Source: Colwellia sp.
GTDB taxonomy: Bacteria > Pseudomonadota > Gammaproteobacteria > Enterobacterales > Alteromonadaceae
Direction: 5' to 3'
Assembly: GCA_003521815.1 (NCBI GenBank)
Contig: DPHE01000015.1
Span: 2,348-10,577 of the forward strand
Length of the DNA stretch: 8,230 bases
Each line of letters begins with the position of its first letter. The stretch's first letter is position 1. Below are positions 1 to 6,305 of the stretch, in pieces. Position numbers and translations under genes: made by a program. The notes beneath the pieces were generated by a model. The model was not told where the DNA came from, made no database searches, and worked only from the letters and a program-made list of their open reading frames with translations.

Positions 1-21
1 TTAGAACTTAGAACTTAGAAC
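1..21. repeat. Short tandem repeat, three copies of TTAGAAC
   Basis: Three perfect head-to-tail copies of the heptamer TTAGAAC (1-7, 8-14, 15-21) are followed by a decayed continuation (TTTAG). The array touches the window edge, so its full length is unknown. It lies beyond the 3' end of rlmJ in non-coding sequence. No function can be assigned. Confidence 0.7.
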
Positions 22-42
22 TTTAGCGGTCTAATAATATGT

Positions 43-76
43 ATGCGCTTGCTAGTATTATACAGGGCAAGCGCAT
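43..76 (-). terminator. Hairpin downstream of rlmJ, possible terminator
   Basis: A perfect 10-bp inverted repeat (ATGCGCTTGC at 43-52, GCAAGCGCAT at 67-76) encloses a 14-nt loop and begins 5 nt past the rlmJ stop codon. Position and GC-containing stem fit a transcription stop or a 3'-end-stabilising hairpin. On the minus strand the hairpin is followed by AT-rich sequence (ACATATTATTAG), not a clean T-run. Intrinsic termination is therefore likely but not certain. Confidence 0.55.
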
Positions 77-81
77 TGCTC

Positions 82-921
82 TTACTCAGCGATTAACTGC
101 TTAAGCGTATAGTCACTTTCGTTAGAGCCTAGTTTAGCTTTCATATAAGGTAATATTTCTTCAAGTTGTTGGGATAGTTGCCACGGAGGGTTAACTATAA
201 ACAACCCTGTACCTGTCATACCGTATTCATCGGTATCCTTTTCTAAACAAAACTCTACTTGTAATAGATTTTTAACCGAACTCGAGGTGAAAGACTCACT
301 CATTTGGTCAATTAATTCGCGCTTAACAACTGGGTACCAAAGAATGTAAGTGCCCGTAGAAAACTTAGCGTAGGCTTTTATGATGGTATTTACGGCTTTT
401 TGATAATCTTCTTTCAGCTCGTAAGGCGGATCGATAAGTACCACTCCACGACGACTTGGCGGCGGTAATAATCCCAGTACACCTTTATAGCCATCAGACT
501 GCTTAACAAATACTTTACGCCAGCGCTGACAAAAATCTTCTAAGTGTTCTATATCAGTAGGATGTAATTCAAATAAATGGCTACTGTCTTGACGACGCAC
601 AAAGGCTTTAGCTATCCCTGGAGAGCCAGGATAAACTTCAAGCTCACTGTTGAGGTTGAGGCTGTTGATTAGTGATAAATAACACGTTAGTGACTCAGGG
701 GCTTTGTCATCGTTAATAATCTTAGCAATACCGTCTTTATATTCACCCGTTTTTTGTGCATATTCTTCAACCAATTGATACATACCAGCTCCAGAATGGC
801 TGTCTATATAACAAAACCCTTTTTCTTTACGGGTCATATAATCTAAAACAAGTGATAATACACTATGTTTTAGTACATCGGCAAAATTGCCGGCATGAAA
901 AGCGTGACGATAACTTAACAT
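82..921 (-). CDS. rlmJ: 23S rRNA (adenine(2030)-N6)-methyltransferase RlmJ
   Basis: RlmJ uses S-adenosylmethionine to methylate N6 of A2030 in 23S rRNA; it acts in the cytoplasm on naked rRNA before the subunit is complete. The 279-residue product is about as long as E. coli RlmJ (280). It begins with the family's typical N-terminus (MLSYRHAFHAGNFADVLKH). It has an SAM-binding motif I, DSHSGAG, at 40-46, and the catalytic DPPY motif of N6-adenine methyltransferases at 164-167, preceded by the family-typical LPPPSRRG. An in-frame ATG ten codons upstream (949-951) is disfavoured: the chosen ATG (919-921) opens the conserved N-terminus and has AAGGA seven bases upstream. The gene follows ybiT across a 142-bp repeat-like spacer with no obvious promoter, so read-through from ybiT is possible. 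Confidence 0.95.
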   Translation of the reverse strand: MLSYRHAFHAGNFADVLKHSVLSLVLDYMTRKEKGFCYIDSHSGAGMYQLVEEYAQKTGEYKDGIAKIINDDKAPESLTCYLSLINSLNLNSELEVYPGSPGIAKAFVRRQDSSHLFELHPTDIEHLEDFCQRWRKVFVKQSDGYKGVLGLLPPPSRRGVVLIDPPYELKEDYQKAVNTIIKAYAKFSTGTYILWYPVVKRELIDQMSESFTSSSVKNLLQVEFCLEKDTDEYGMTGTGLFIVNPPWQLSQQLEEILPYMKAKLGSNESDYTLKQLIAE

Positions 922-943
922 ATAAATCCTTAAAAGGTGTGAG

Positions 944-1063
944 TGTCGCACTTCGACTACAGCTTCCGATTATTCTGAGCTTGTCGGAGAAACCTCGCGC
1001 TAAGTATGAACGGCTTTTATGAACCGTTTGTCCTAGCCCTGAGCTTGTCGAAGGGTCGAAGGG
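944..1063. repeat. Degenerate intergenic repeat containing CTGAGCTTGTCG units
   Basis: The spacer between ybiT and rlmJ contains two copies of CTGAGCTTGTCGRA/GG (975-988 and 1039-1055). It also has a tandem pair of TCGAAGGG (1048-1055, 1056-1063) directly abutting the ybiT stop codon. A small inverted repeat, AACGG (1009-1013) with CCGTT (1024-1028), lies between. The wording CCTTCGACAAGCTCAGG followed by a CCGTT hairpin resembles a dispersed intergenic repeat common in many proteobacterial genomes; that match is from memory. The copies look decayed: the second has extra bases (TAGC) between GTCC and CCTGAGC. No open frame or transposase is present, so this would be a non-autonomous repeat. 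Confidence 0.6.
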
Positions 1064-2656
1064 TTATGCTTTACTGGCTAAATACTCATCATAAGTGCCT
1101 GCAAAATCAATATAACCGTCTTTAGTTAATTCGATAATACGTGTGGCGATGGTTGAAACAAATTCTCGGTCATGACTAACAAACAACAAGGTACCTTCGT
1201 AACTTTCAAGTGCCATGTTTAACGATTCAATCGATTCCATATCCATGTGGTTGGTTGGCTCATCTAGTACTAAAATATTGGGCTGTTGCATCATTAGCTT
1301 ACCAAATAACATCCGACCTTTTTCACCACCAGAAAGTACATGAACTGATTTTTTAATATCATCAGCAGAAAAAAGTAAACGGCCTAAATAACCACGAACA
1401 GCTTGTTCATCATCTGTTGGTTGACGCCACTGACTCATCCATTCAAATAATGTCATGTCAGTTTCAAATTCGTATTCATGATCCTGCGCATAATAGCCAA
1501 TATTAACATTTTCAGACCAAGTCACGTCGCCAGAGCTAGCTTCATAGCCTACTTCATTCATTAATGAACGCAGCATAGTCGTTTTGCCAATACCGTTTTC
1601 ACCAATGATGGCGATACGTTCGCCCACTTCAATTAAGGCTGAAATGTCTTTTAAAATATGGGCGTCATCAAAGCTTTTATTTAAATTTTCAATCACTAGT
1701 GCATTACGGAATAACTTCTTTTCTTGCTCAAAACGAATAAAGGGGTTGCTACGGCTAGAGGCTTTTACTTCATCTAGCTGAATTTTGTCGATTCGTTTAG
1801 CACGAGATGTCGCTTGTTTTGCCTTTGATGCATTGGCAGAAAAACGTGCGACGAAGGCTTGTAACTCACCTATTTGTGCTTTTTTCTTCGCATTATCTGA
1901 TAACAAACGTGCTCGTGCTTGCGTGGCAGCCAACATGTATTCGTCGTAGTTGCCAGGGAATACACGTAGTTCGCCGTAATCTAAATCGGCCATGTGTGTA
2001 CAAACACTGTTTAAAAAATGTCTATCATGCGAAATGATTATCATGGTTGAATCACGCTCATTCAAGGTGTCTTCTAACCATTGAATGGTATGAATATCCA
2101 AGTTGTTGGTCGGCTCATCAAGTAATAAAATATCGGGATTTGAGAATAAAGCTTGAGCCAGTAGAATACGTAATTTAAAACCAGGCGCTATTTCGCTCAT
2201 TAAACCGTAGTGCTGCTCAACAGGAATACCCACACCCATTAATAACTCACCGGCGCGACTCTCTGCAGAATAACCATCCATTTCCGCGTATTCAGACTCT
2301 AAATCGCCTACTTTCATCCCATCAGCTTCACTCATCTCAGGTAAAGCATAAATACGGTCACGCTCTTCTTTTACTGCCCATAGTTGGGTATGCCCCATTA
2401 TGACAGTATCAATGACATTAAATTCTTCAAAGGCAAATTGGTCTTGGCGTAATTTACCTAAACGCTCACCAGTATCTAAACTAACGTTTCCGGATGTTTG
2501 CTCTAAATCACCGCCTAAAATTTTCATGAAGGTAGATTTACCACAACCATTAGCGCCGATTAAACCGTAACGGTTTCCGCCACCAAATTTTTGTGAGATA
2601 TTTTCAAATAATGGTTTTGCGCCAAATTGTTGAGTTATGTTGTTTGCTGCTAGCAT
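1064..2656 (-). CDS. ybiT: ABC-F family ATPase YbiT (ribosome-associated translation factor)
   Basis: ABC-F proteins have two fused ATPase domains and no membrane part; they bind the ribosomal E site and adjust the P-site tRNA to relieve stalled translation. The 530-residue product is E. coli YbiT length and close to it throughout. Domain 1 has Walker A GANGCGKS (34-41), a degenerate signature (MSEIAPGFKLR, about 153-163) typical of YbiT, Walker B LLLDEPTN (177-184) and H-loop SHD (209-211). The charged inter-domain linker (about 245-295) is the tRNA-contacting arm. Domain 2 has Walker A GENGIGKT (352-359), signature LSGGEKGR (441-448), Walker B (462-469) and a second SHD. The start at 2654-2656 matches the YbiT N-terminus (MLAANNITQQFG) and has GGAAG just upstream. 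The longer frame starting at 2710 would begin upstream of the -10 box and is rejected. Confidence 0.95.
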   Translation of the reverse strand: MLAANNITQQFGAKPLFENISQKFGGGNRYGLIGANGCGKSTFMKILGGDLEQTSGNVSLDTGERLGKLRQDQFAFEEFNVIDTVIMGHTQLWAVKEERDRIYALPEMSEADGMKVGDLESEYAEMDGYSAESRAGELLMGVGIPVEQHYGLMSEIAPGFKLRILLAQALFSNPDILLLDEPTNNLDIHTIQWLEDTLNERDSTMIIISHDRHFLNSVCTHMADLDYGELRVFPGNYDEYMLAATQARARLLSDNAKKKAQIGELQAFVARFSANASKAKQATSRAKRIDKIQLDEVKASSRSNPFIRFEQEKKLFRNALVIENLNKSFDDAHILKDISALIEVGERIAIIGENGIGKTTMLRSLMNEVGYEASSGDVTWSENVNIGYYAQDHEYEFETDMTLFEWMSQWRQPTDDEQAVRGYLGRLLFSADDIKKSVHVLSGGEKGRMLFGKLMMQQPNILVLDEPTNHMDMESIESLNMALESYEGTLLFVSHDREFVSTIATRIIELTKDGYIDFAGTYDEYLASKA

Positions 2657-2701
2657 AAGGCTTCCGTAACAAGAGTAAGAACTGTGTAAATAGTGGGGCG
2701 C

Positions 2702-2735
2702 ATTATACAATATTTATGATAAAAAACTAATTTTA
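2702..2735 (-). promoter_or_regulatory. Probable sigma-70 promoter of ybiT
   Basis: On the minus strand a perfect -10 box TATAAT (2702-2707) is followed by a GC-rich discriminator GCGCCCC. Sequence 17 bp upstream is TTAGTT, a poor -35. The region further upstream is strongly A/T-rich and could act as an UP element. The predicted leader is about 38 nt to the ATG at 2656. The -10 match is seen directly; the rest is inference. Confidence 0.6.
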
Positions 2736-2808
2736 ACGTTTCAAAATTAAATTGGTGTTAATCAGTAGAGCTGGATTTTTATCGAGTTATTCCTGATGTT
2801 GTAAACAA

Positions 2809-2839
2809 AAAAACAACGATAGCTAATATCGTTGTTTTT
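2809..2839 (-). terminator. Rho-independent terminator of the MDR oxidoreductase gene
   Basis: A perfect inverted repeat (ACAACGATA at 2813-2821, TATCGTTGT at 2827-2835) closes a 5-nt loop. It is flanked by A-runs on one side and T-runs on the other, extending the stem to 13 bp. On the minus strand it ends in seven T residues, 32 bp past the stop of the oxidoreductase gene. The symmetry would also let it work in the other direction. It insulates ybiT from the upstream gene. Confidence 0.9.
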
Positions 2840-2871
2840 ATAAAAGGTAACTCTAAATTGCCTAGTAAAAA

Positions 2872-3888
2872 TTAATTGTCGTTTTCGATAACAACTTTAC
2901 CAAAATGTTTTGCCTGAGCCATCCATTGATAAGCCTCCTTGGCCTGAGAGAACGAGAAGGTTTTATCTACCTGTGGATGAATTTGGTGTGTTTCCATTGC
3001 TGTGATTAACTGCTTAAGCATCTCTGTACTGCCAACATAAATGCCTTGCACGCGTAATAAGTTAAAGATGGTCATCAAACTCATACTTGGACTTTCTAGT
3101 CCCGTTAGTATTCCTATGACAGATACAGTACCATTAGGCTTAACACAAGCAGACGATTTTTCAAATGTACCCGCGCCACCAACTTCTAATACATTATCAA
3201 CACCTTTGTTATCAGTAATCCTAAGCACTTCTTCTTCCCAGTTAGGGTGAGTTATATAGTTGATAACATGATCAGCACCTAAGGCTTTAGCTCGCTCTAG
3301 TTTATCATCGCTCGATGATGTGATGATAACGGTTGCTCCCATTGCCTTGGTAAGTTGCAAACCGAAAATAGAAACGCCTCCGGTTCCTAATAAAAGAATA
3401 GTGTGATTGGCTTTTATTTCACCTACTGATACCAACGCATGCCATGCGGTTGTCGCTGCGCAGGGCAGCGTGGAAGCCTCAGCGTATGAAAGGTACTCAG
3501 GAATTTTTACGCTACAGTTTGCTTTAAGAATAAAGTAATCACAGAGCACACCATCAATACTTCCGCCCATCGCAGAATTAAGACCATCATCATCAATTTT
3601 TCCTGCTTCCCAAGACTGAAAGAAGTTCCCTATGACTCTATCACCCAATTGAAAGTCGCTAACAGAAGCTCCTATCTTTACTACTTCTCCTGCGCCATCA
3701 GACAAGGGCACAATGGGACGTATATCATTTCTCACATACCCACCCATCGTGATCAGTATGTCACGGTAGTTTAGTGAACAAGCTTTCATTCTGACCAGTA
3801 TTTCATCGTCTTTAGGTGTGGGGATTTTTATCTCAATTTGTGCAATGGCATCAATGCCGTCTGCAGTGGTCACTTGATAAGAGAGCAT
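2872..3888 (-). CDS. Zinc-independent MDR family NAD(P)-dependent oxidoreductase (quinone reductase/alcohol dehydrogenase-like)
   Basis: This is a medium-chain dehydrogenase/reductase of 338 residues, the usual length, probably a soluble NAD(P)H-dependent enzyme. The N-terminal GroES-like domain carries SLNYRD (38-43) and PLSDGAG (61-67). In zinc alcohol dehydrogenases these places hold the catalytic Cys and the His-Glu pair, so zinc chemistry is unlikely. The Rossmann domain has GTGGVS (168-173) and a second-strand end TSSSDDKLERAKALGADHV, a pattern often linked to NADPH use. It ends in the family-typical HFGKVVI. The whole resembles the MDR subgroup often annotated as NAD(P)-dependent alcohol dehydrogenase. 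The substrate cannot be read from sequence; quinones, enones or aldehydes are all possible. The start has GGAG eight bases upstream. The gene follows a response regulator by 162 bp and has its own terminator. Confidence 0.88.
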   Translation of the reverse strand: MLSYQVTTADGIDAIAQIEIKIPTPKDDEILVRMKACSLNYRDILITMGGYVRNDIRPIVPLSDGAGEVVKIGASVSDFQLGDRVIGNFFQSWEAGKIDDDGLNSAMGGSIDGVLCDYFILKANCSVKIPEYLSYAEASTLPCAATTAWHALVSVGEIKANHTILLLGTGGVSIFGLQLTKAMGATVIITSSSDDKLERAKALGADHVINYITHPNWEEEVLRITDNKGVDNVLEVGGAGTFEKSSACVKPNGTVSVIGILTGLESPSMSLMTIFNLLRVQGIYVGSTEMLKQLITAMETHQIHPQVDKTFSFSQAKEAYQWMAQAKHFGKVVIENDN

Positions 3889-4050
3889 TATTTTCTCCGA
3901 ATTAACCTAAGATTTACTATGGATTGTTATTTACCACCGAAAGAGCAATAGCTAAAATACTTGTTAAACTATTAATGATGATTTAGCCGTTGATGTGTAC
4001 AGTATTGCCTAGTTAGAGCAGTTTATAAAGTCTGGTACAACGCCGAACAG
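3889..4050 (-). other. Intergenic gap between response regulator and oxidoreductase
   Basis: These 162 bp hold the GGAG ribosome-binding site of the oxidoreductase near their low-coordinate end. I find no hairpin-plus-T-run after the response regulator gene and no clear -35/-10 pair. Either a weak or activator-dependent promoter lies here, or the oxidoreductase is partly transcribed from the regulator gene upstream. Confidence 0.4.
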
Positions 4051-4707
4051 TTAGCGTTTTAAATATTGATTAAAGTCTATATCACTACAACCTACAACAA
4101 CTTTCACACGATTAGACGCGCCTAATTTCTTTAAGATAGAAGATACATGTGATTTTACCGTCGTTTCAGAAATATTTAAAATAAAAGCTATTTGTTTATT
4201 AGCTTCACCTTTAGTTAAATGTTCTAACACCATTAATTCTCTACGGGTTAATAAAAACATTTTTTCTGGTGATACTTCGAATTCTTTTTTTGCGTTAACG
4301 GTGGTTTGTGAACGAATAATATCAGCTGGTAAATACACGTTACCTTCAAAGATACTTTTAAGTGCTTCGCCGATAACATTTTTGGCGGATGATTTAGCAA
4401 TAAAGCCCACAGCGCCATAAGCAATAGTTTGTAAGATAACTTGTTTTTCAGTTTCTGCTGAAATAATAACGACGGGAATGGTGGGATAATTATTTCGTAA
4501 ATCAAGTAAACCGGCAAGGCCTGACATACCAGGCATGTTCAAATCGAGCAAAATAAGATCGATATCAGACGTTTCTTTTGCAATGGCAAGCGTTGATTCG
4601 ATGTCTTCGGATTCAACGATTTCAGACTGAGGAAAAGTTTGAGAAATAATATTTATAACTGCATCCCTAAATAAAGGGTGGTCATCAGCGACTAAAATTT
4701 TATACAT
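4051..4707 (-). CDS. crbR: NarL/FixJ-type response regulator, ErdR/CrbR/AgmR-like
   Basis: This is a cytoplasmic two-component transcription regulator of 218 residues. The receiver domain (about 1-120) has acidic residues D8-D9, phospho-acceptor D55 in LLDLNMPG, the switch Ser at 83 and Lys105. The LuxR-type helix-turn-helix (about 152-205) contains LTRRELMVLEHLTKGEANKQIA and ISETTVKSHV. The opening (MYKILVADDHPLF), the YGAVGFIAKSS stretch, the NVYLPADIIRSQ linker and the ending (DIDFNQYLKR) recall Pseudomonas ErdR/AgmR and Vibrio CrbR, which control acetyl-CoA synthetase (the acetate switch) and alcohol oxidation. That match is from memory, so the symbol is tentative. No sensor kinase lies beside it; in these systems the partner, a kinase fused to a sodium:solute symporter, is often encoded elsewhere. 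An AGGT-type ribosome site lies about eight bases before the ATG. Confidence 0.85.
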   Translation of the reverse strand: MYKILVADDHPLFRDAVINIISQTFPQSEIVESEDIESTLAIAKETSDIDLILLDLNMPGMSGLAGLLDLRNNYPTIPVVIISAETEKQVILQTIAYGAVGFIAKSSAKNVIGEALKSIFEGNVYLPADIIRSQTTVNAKKEFEVSPEKMFLLTRRELMVLEHLTKGEANKQIAFILNISETTVKSHVSSILKKLGASNRVKVVVGCSDIDFNQYLKR

Positions 4708-4806
4708 GCAATTACCTATTCAAATAAATTAACATTAACATTTTTAAATTATAATATTTATAACATTCATTCTAGCAGAGAGAATATAACTATAATACCT
4801 ATTGGG

Positions 4807-4823
4807 TAAATACGCTGTATTTA
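4807..4823. repeat. AT-rich palindrome upstream of the response regulator gene
   Basis: TAAATAC (4807-4813) and GTATTTA (4817-4823) form a perfect 7-bp inverted repeat around a GCT centre, about 100 bp upstream of the response regulator start. Its distance and symmetry would suit an operator site for a dimeric regulator, possibly autoregulation. It could also be a chance feature of AT-rich DNA. Confidence 0.35.
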
Positions 4824-4829
4824 TTCAAC

Positions 4830-4866
4830 TTAAAAGGAGCAGAAATATTATTTCTGCTCCTTTTAA
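4830..4866 (-). terminator. Strong Rho-independent terminator of the porin gene
   Basis: The 11-bp core stem (GGAGCAGAAAT at 4836-4846 with ATTTCTGCTCC at 4850-4860) closes a 3-nt loop. It is extended by four A:T pairs and further AT pairs on each side. It lies 60 bp past the porin stop and separates the porin from the response regulator gene. On the minus strand it is followed by TTTTAAGTTG. The A/T arms make it potentially bidirectional. Confidence 0.88.
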
Positions 4867-4925
4867 TTTTTGATACCTTTATGAAAGGCAAAAGATATCA
4901 GGGTCTATATTGAGAAGGCTCTAAC

Positions 4926-6077
4926 TTAGAACGTTACAACAGTACCAATTGAGAAAACGTTATTCTCTTCTGCTACCAAAGTACTACTATTATCGATCTC
5001 AGTTTTATTTAATTCAGCTACTACAGTAACTCCAGGAATAACAGTTCTGAAATAAGAAACGTTAGTATTGCTACTTTCTTCTTTATTCCCGGCGCTATCT
5101 ACTGTCGATTCACCGTAAGAGACTACAAAACGGTTATCGCCCGATGTGTAAGATGCTTGTGTTAGGTAACCTTCAGTTTCAATAGCTTCATCACCAATAA
5201 ACGTGTCTAAACCTGCAACATGACCTACACCTTCAGCGCTAAAACCAGAAATGGTTAGTGAGAAACCAGAAGATTTAACGTTAACGCCGTAACCAGCACC
5301 TGATTGATCTATATCAACGCCTGATGCTAATTCACTTGATTGTGACATACCATTAACCCAAGCGGTGAATGAGCCATTATCAAATGCCGTGTTGTAGGTT
5401 AATTCAGTTTCAAAACGTGGTTCCGATTCTTGTGAATCAGTAGCCCCTTTATTAGGATCCATTACACCAACCGCTAATTTAAAGCCGTTGACAACAGGTG
5501 ATCTATAGGTAATTTGGGCTTTTGGAAAGGCGTAAGTGTAACCGGTAGAAATATTACCAAAAGATACATTGCCGCCATCAATTAAACCCCAATTATTCGA
5601 TGTTTGACCATGACCAATAAGTAGTTCATCGCCAAAGATGTTAGAGCGGTTAAATAAACCAAAATCTTTACCAATTAATACTTCACCAAAATCACCGCTT
5701 ACTGTGGCGTAAAACTGACGAACATCAATTCCTGTGCGCGTACCTAAACCCTCTGCACCGCGGTTATTGTCTGTATCATTAAGCGTAACCCAGAATGAAG
5801 AACGCGTCGCTATTTTATAATCGCCTACTTGGCTATTTGAGTTGAAACCAATGATGCTTGGTAAAAAGCCAGTACGAACACGTGATTGTTTACGGTTTGT
5901 CTCTACGCCAGCAGAATCAGTTATGTCAGTATCGCTGCTAGAATAAAATATGTTTACTTGACCATCGGCAGTGAACGTCGTGCCTTCGTCGTTATTATAC
6001 AATTCAATCGCGGCGCTTGCATTAAACGCTGTGGTACAGGCAAGGGCGATTGCTGCAATTTTAAATTTGGTAGTCAT
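4926..6077 (-). CDS. Outer-membrane porin, Gram-negative trimeric general-porin type
   Basis: This is predicted to be a beta-barrel channel for small hydrophilic solutes. The 383-residue precursor starts with a clear Sec signal peptide: a Lys-containing start (MTTKFK), a hydrophobic core (IAAIALACTTAF) and a cleavage site ASA|A after residue 22, giving a mature protein of about 361 residues. The rest alternates polar and hydrophobic residues with many Gly, Ser, Asn and aromatic residues, as in beta strands. It ends in phenylalanine (SIGTVVTF), the outer-membrane sorting signal recognised by the BAM complex. The features RSSFWVTLNDT, the arginine-containing RTGIDVRQFYATVSGDFGEVLIGKDFGLF and GHGQTSNNWG fit marine gammaproteobacterial Porin_4 proteins. 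AAGGAAA precedes the ATG by about seven bases. It is monocistronic, with a regulatory-looking gap upstream and a terminator downstream. Solute specificity is unknown. Confidence 0.92.
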   Translation of the reverse strand: MTTKFKIAAIALACTTAFNASAAIELYNNDEGTTFTADGQVNIFYSSSDTDITDSAGVETNRKQSRVRTGFLPSIIGFNSNSQVGDYKIATRSSFWVTLNDTDNNRGAEGLGTRTGIDVRQFYATVSGDFGEVLIGKDFGLFNRSNIFGDELLIGHGQTSNNWGLIDGGNVSFGNISTGYTYAFPKAQITYRSPVVNGFKLAVGVMDPNKGATDSQESEPRFETELTYNTAFDNGSFTAWVNGMSQSSELASGVDIDQSGAGYGVNVKSSGFSLTISGFSAEGVGHVAGLDTFIGDEAIETEGYLTQASYTSGDNRFVVSYGESTVDSAGNKEESSNTNVSYFRTVIPGVTVVAELNKTEIDNSSTLVAEENNVFSIGTVVTF

Positions 6078-6107
6078 GTTGTATTTCCTTTATGTTTTAT
6101 AGATTTT

Positions 6108-6152
6108 ATTGTAATTACATCGTTTTATATGATGTATTATTGTAATCGCATC
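6108..6152 (-). promoter_or_regulatory. Duplicated 14-bp motif upstream of the porin gene, candidate operator
   Basis: On the minus strand GATGCGATTACAAT (6139-6152) and GATGTAATTACAAT (6108-6121) differ at two bases and have a start-to-start spacing of 31 bp, about three helical turns. Between them ACATC (6117-6121) and GATGT (6131-6135) form an inverted pair, adding a third, reversed GATG half. A TTGATG followed 19 bp later by TATAAA overlaps the motif and may be a weak promoter. Same-face repeats 31 bp and more upstream of a porin ATG suggest a dimeric activator or repressor. The regulator is not identifiable. Confidence 0.4.
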
Positions 6153-6233
6153 AAGGATAAAAAAATCCCTCGTTAAGCGATATTGGTAATGATACTTAAA
6201 AAAATCATCCCTTAGTCTTACGCCAATTGACTA

Positions 6234-6245
6234 CTACTTAAGTAG
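6234..6245. promoter_or_regulatory. Perfect 12-bp palindrome CTACTTAAGTAG
   Basis: CTACTTAAGTAG is a perfect palindrome about 160 bp upstream of the porin start and about 60 bp past the ABC ATPase stop. It could be a protein-binding site or simply a chance palindrome. No matching second copy was noticed in the window. Confidence 0.3.
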
Positions 6246-6305
6246 GGTGAAAGAGGATAAAGGAGGGTAAAACGTTGCTTTTTTAATCACTTTGGTGGTT
6301 TGCGA

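Noticed and set aside
756..1022. Plus-strand open frame antisense to the start of rlmJ and running into the repeat spacer
   Set aside because: It overlaps the conserved rlmJ coding sequence and repeat-like DNA, and its product resembles nothing known.
1584..2037. Two short plus-strand open frames inside ybiT
   Set aside because: They are antisense shadows of a strongly conserved ABC-F gene.
2657..2710. N-terminal 18-residue extension of YbiT from an ATG at 2708-2710
   Set aside because: It would start upstream of the likely -10 box, lacks family similarity, and the inner ATG has a good ribosome site.
4248..4517. Minus-strand open frame of 89 codons in another frame inside the response regulator
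   Set aside because: The response regulator frame carries all family motifs; this frame is a low-complexity shadow without ribosome-site support.
6154..6169. GGAT-A6-ATCC hairpin upstream of the porin as a terminator of the ABC operon
   Set aside because: The stem is only 4-5 bp and lies over 130 bp past the ATPase stop; too weak to support a terminator call.
5886..6176. Plus-strand open frame antisense to the porin start and its promoter region
   Set aside because: It covers the porin signal-peptide region and upstream repeats and has no family-like features.
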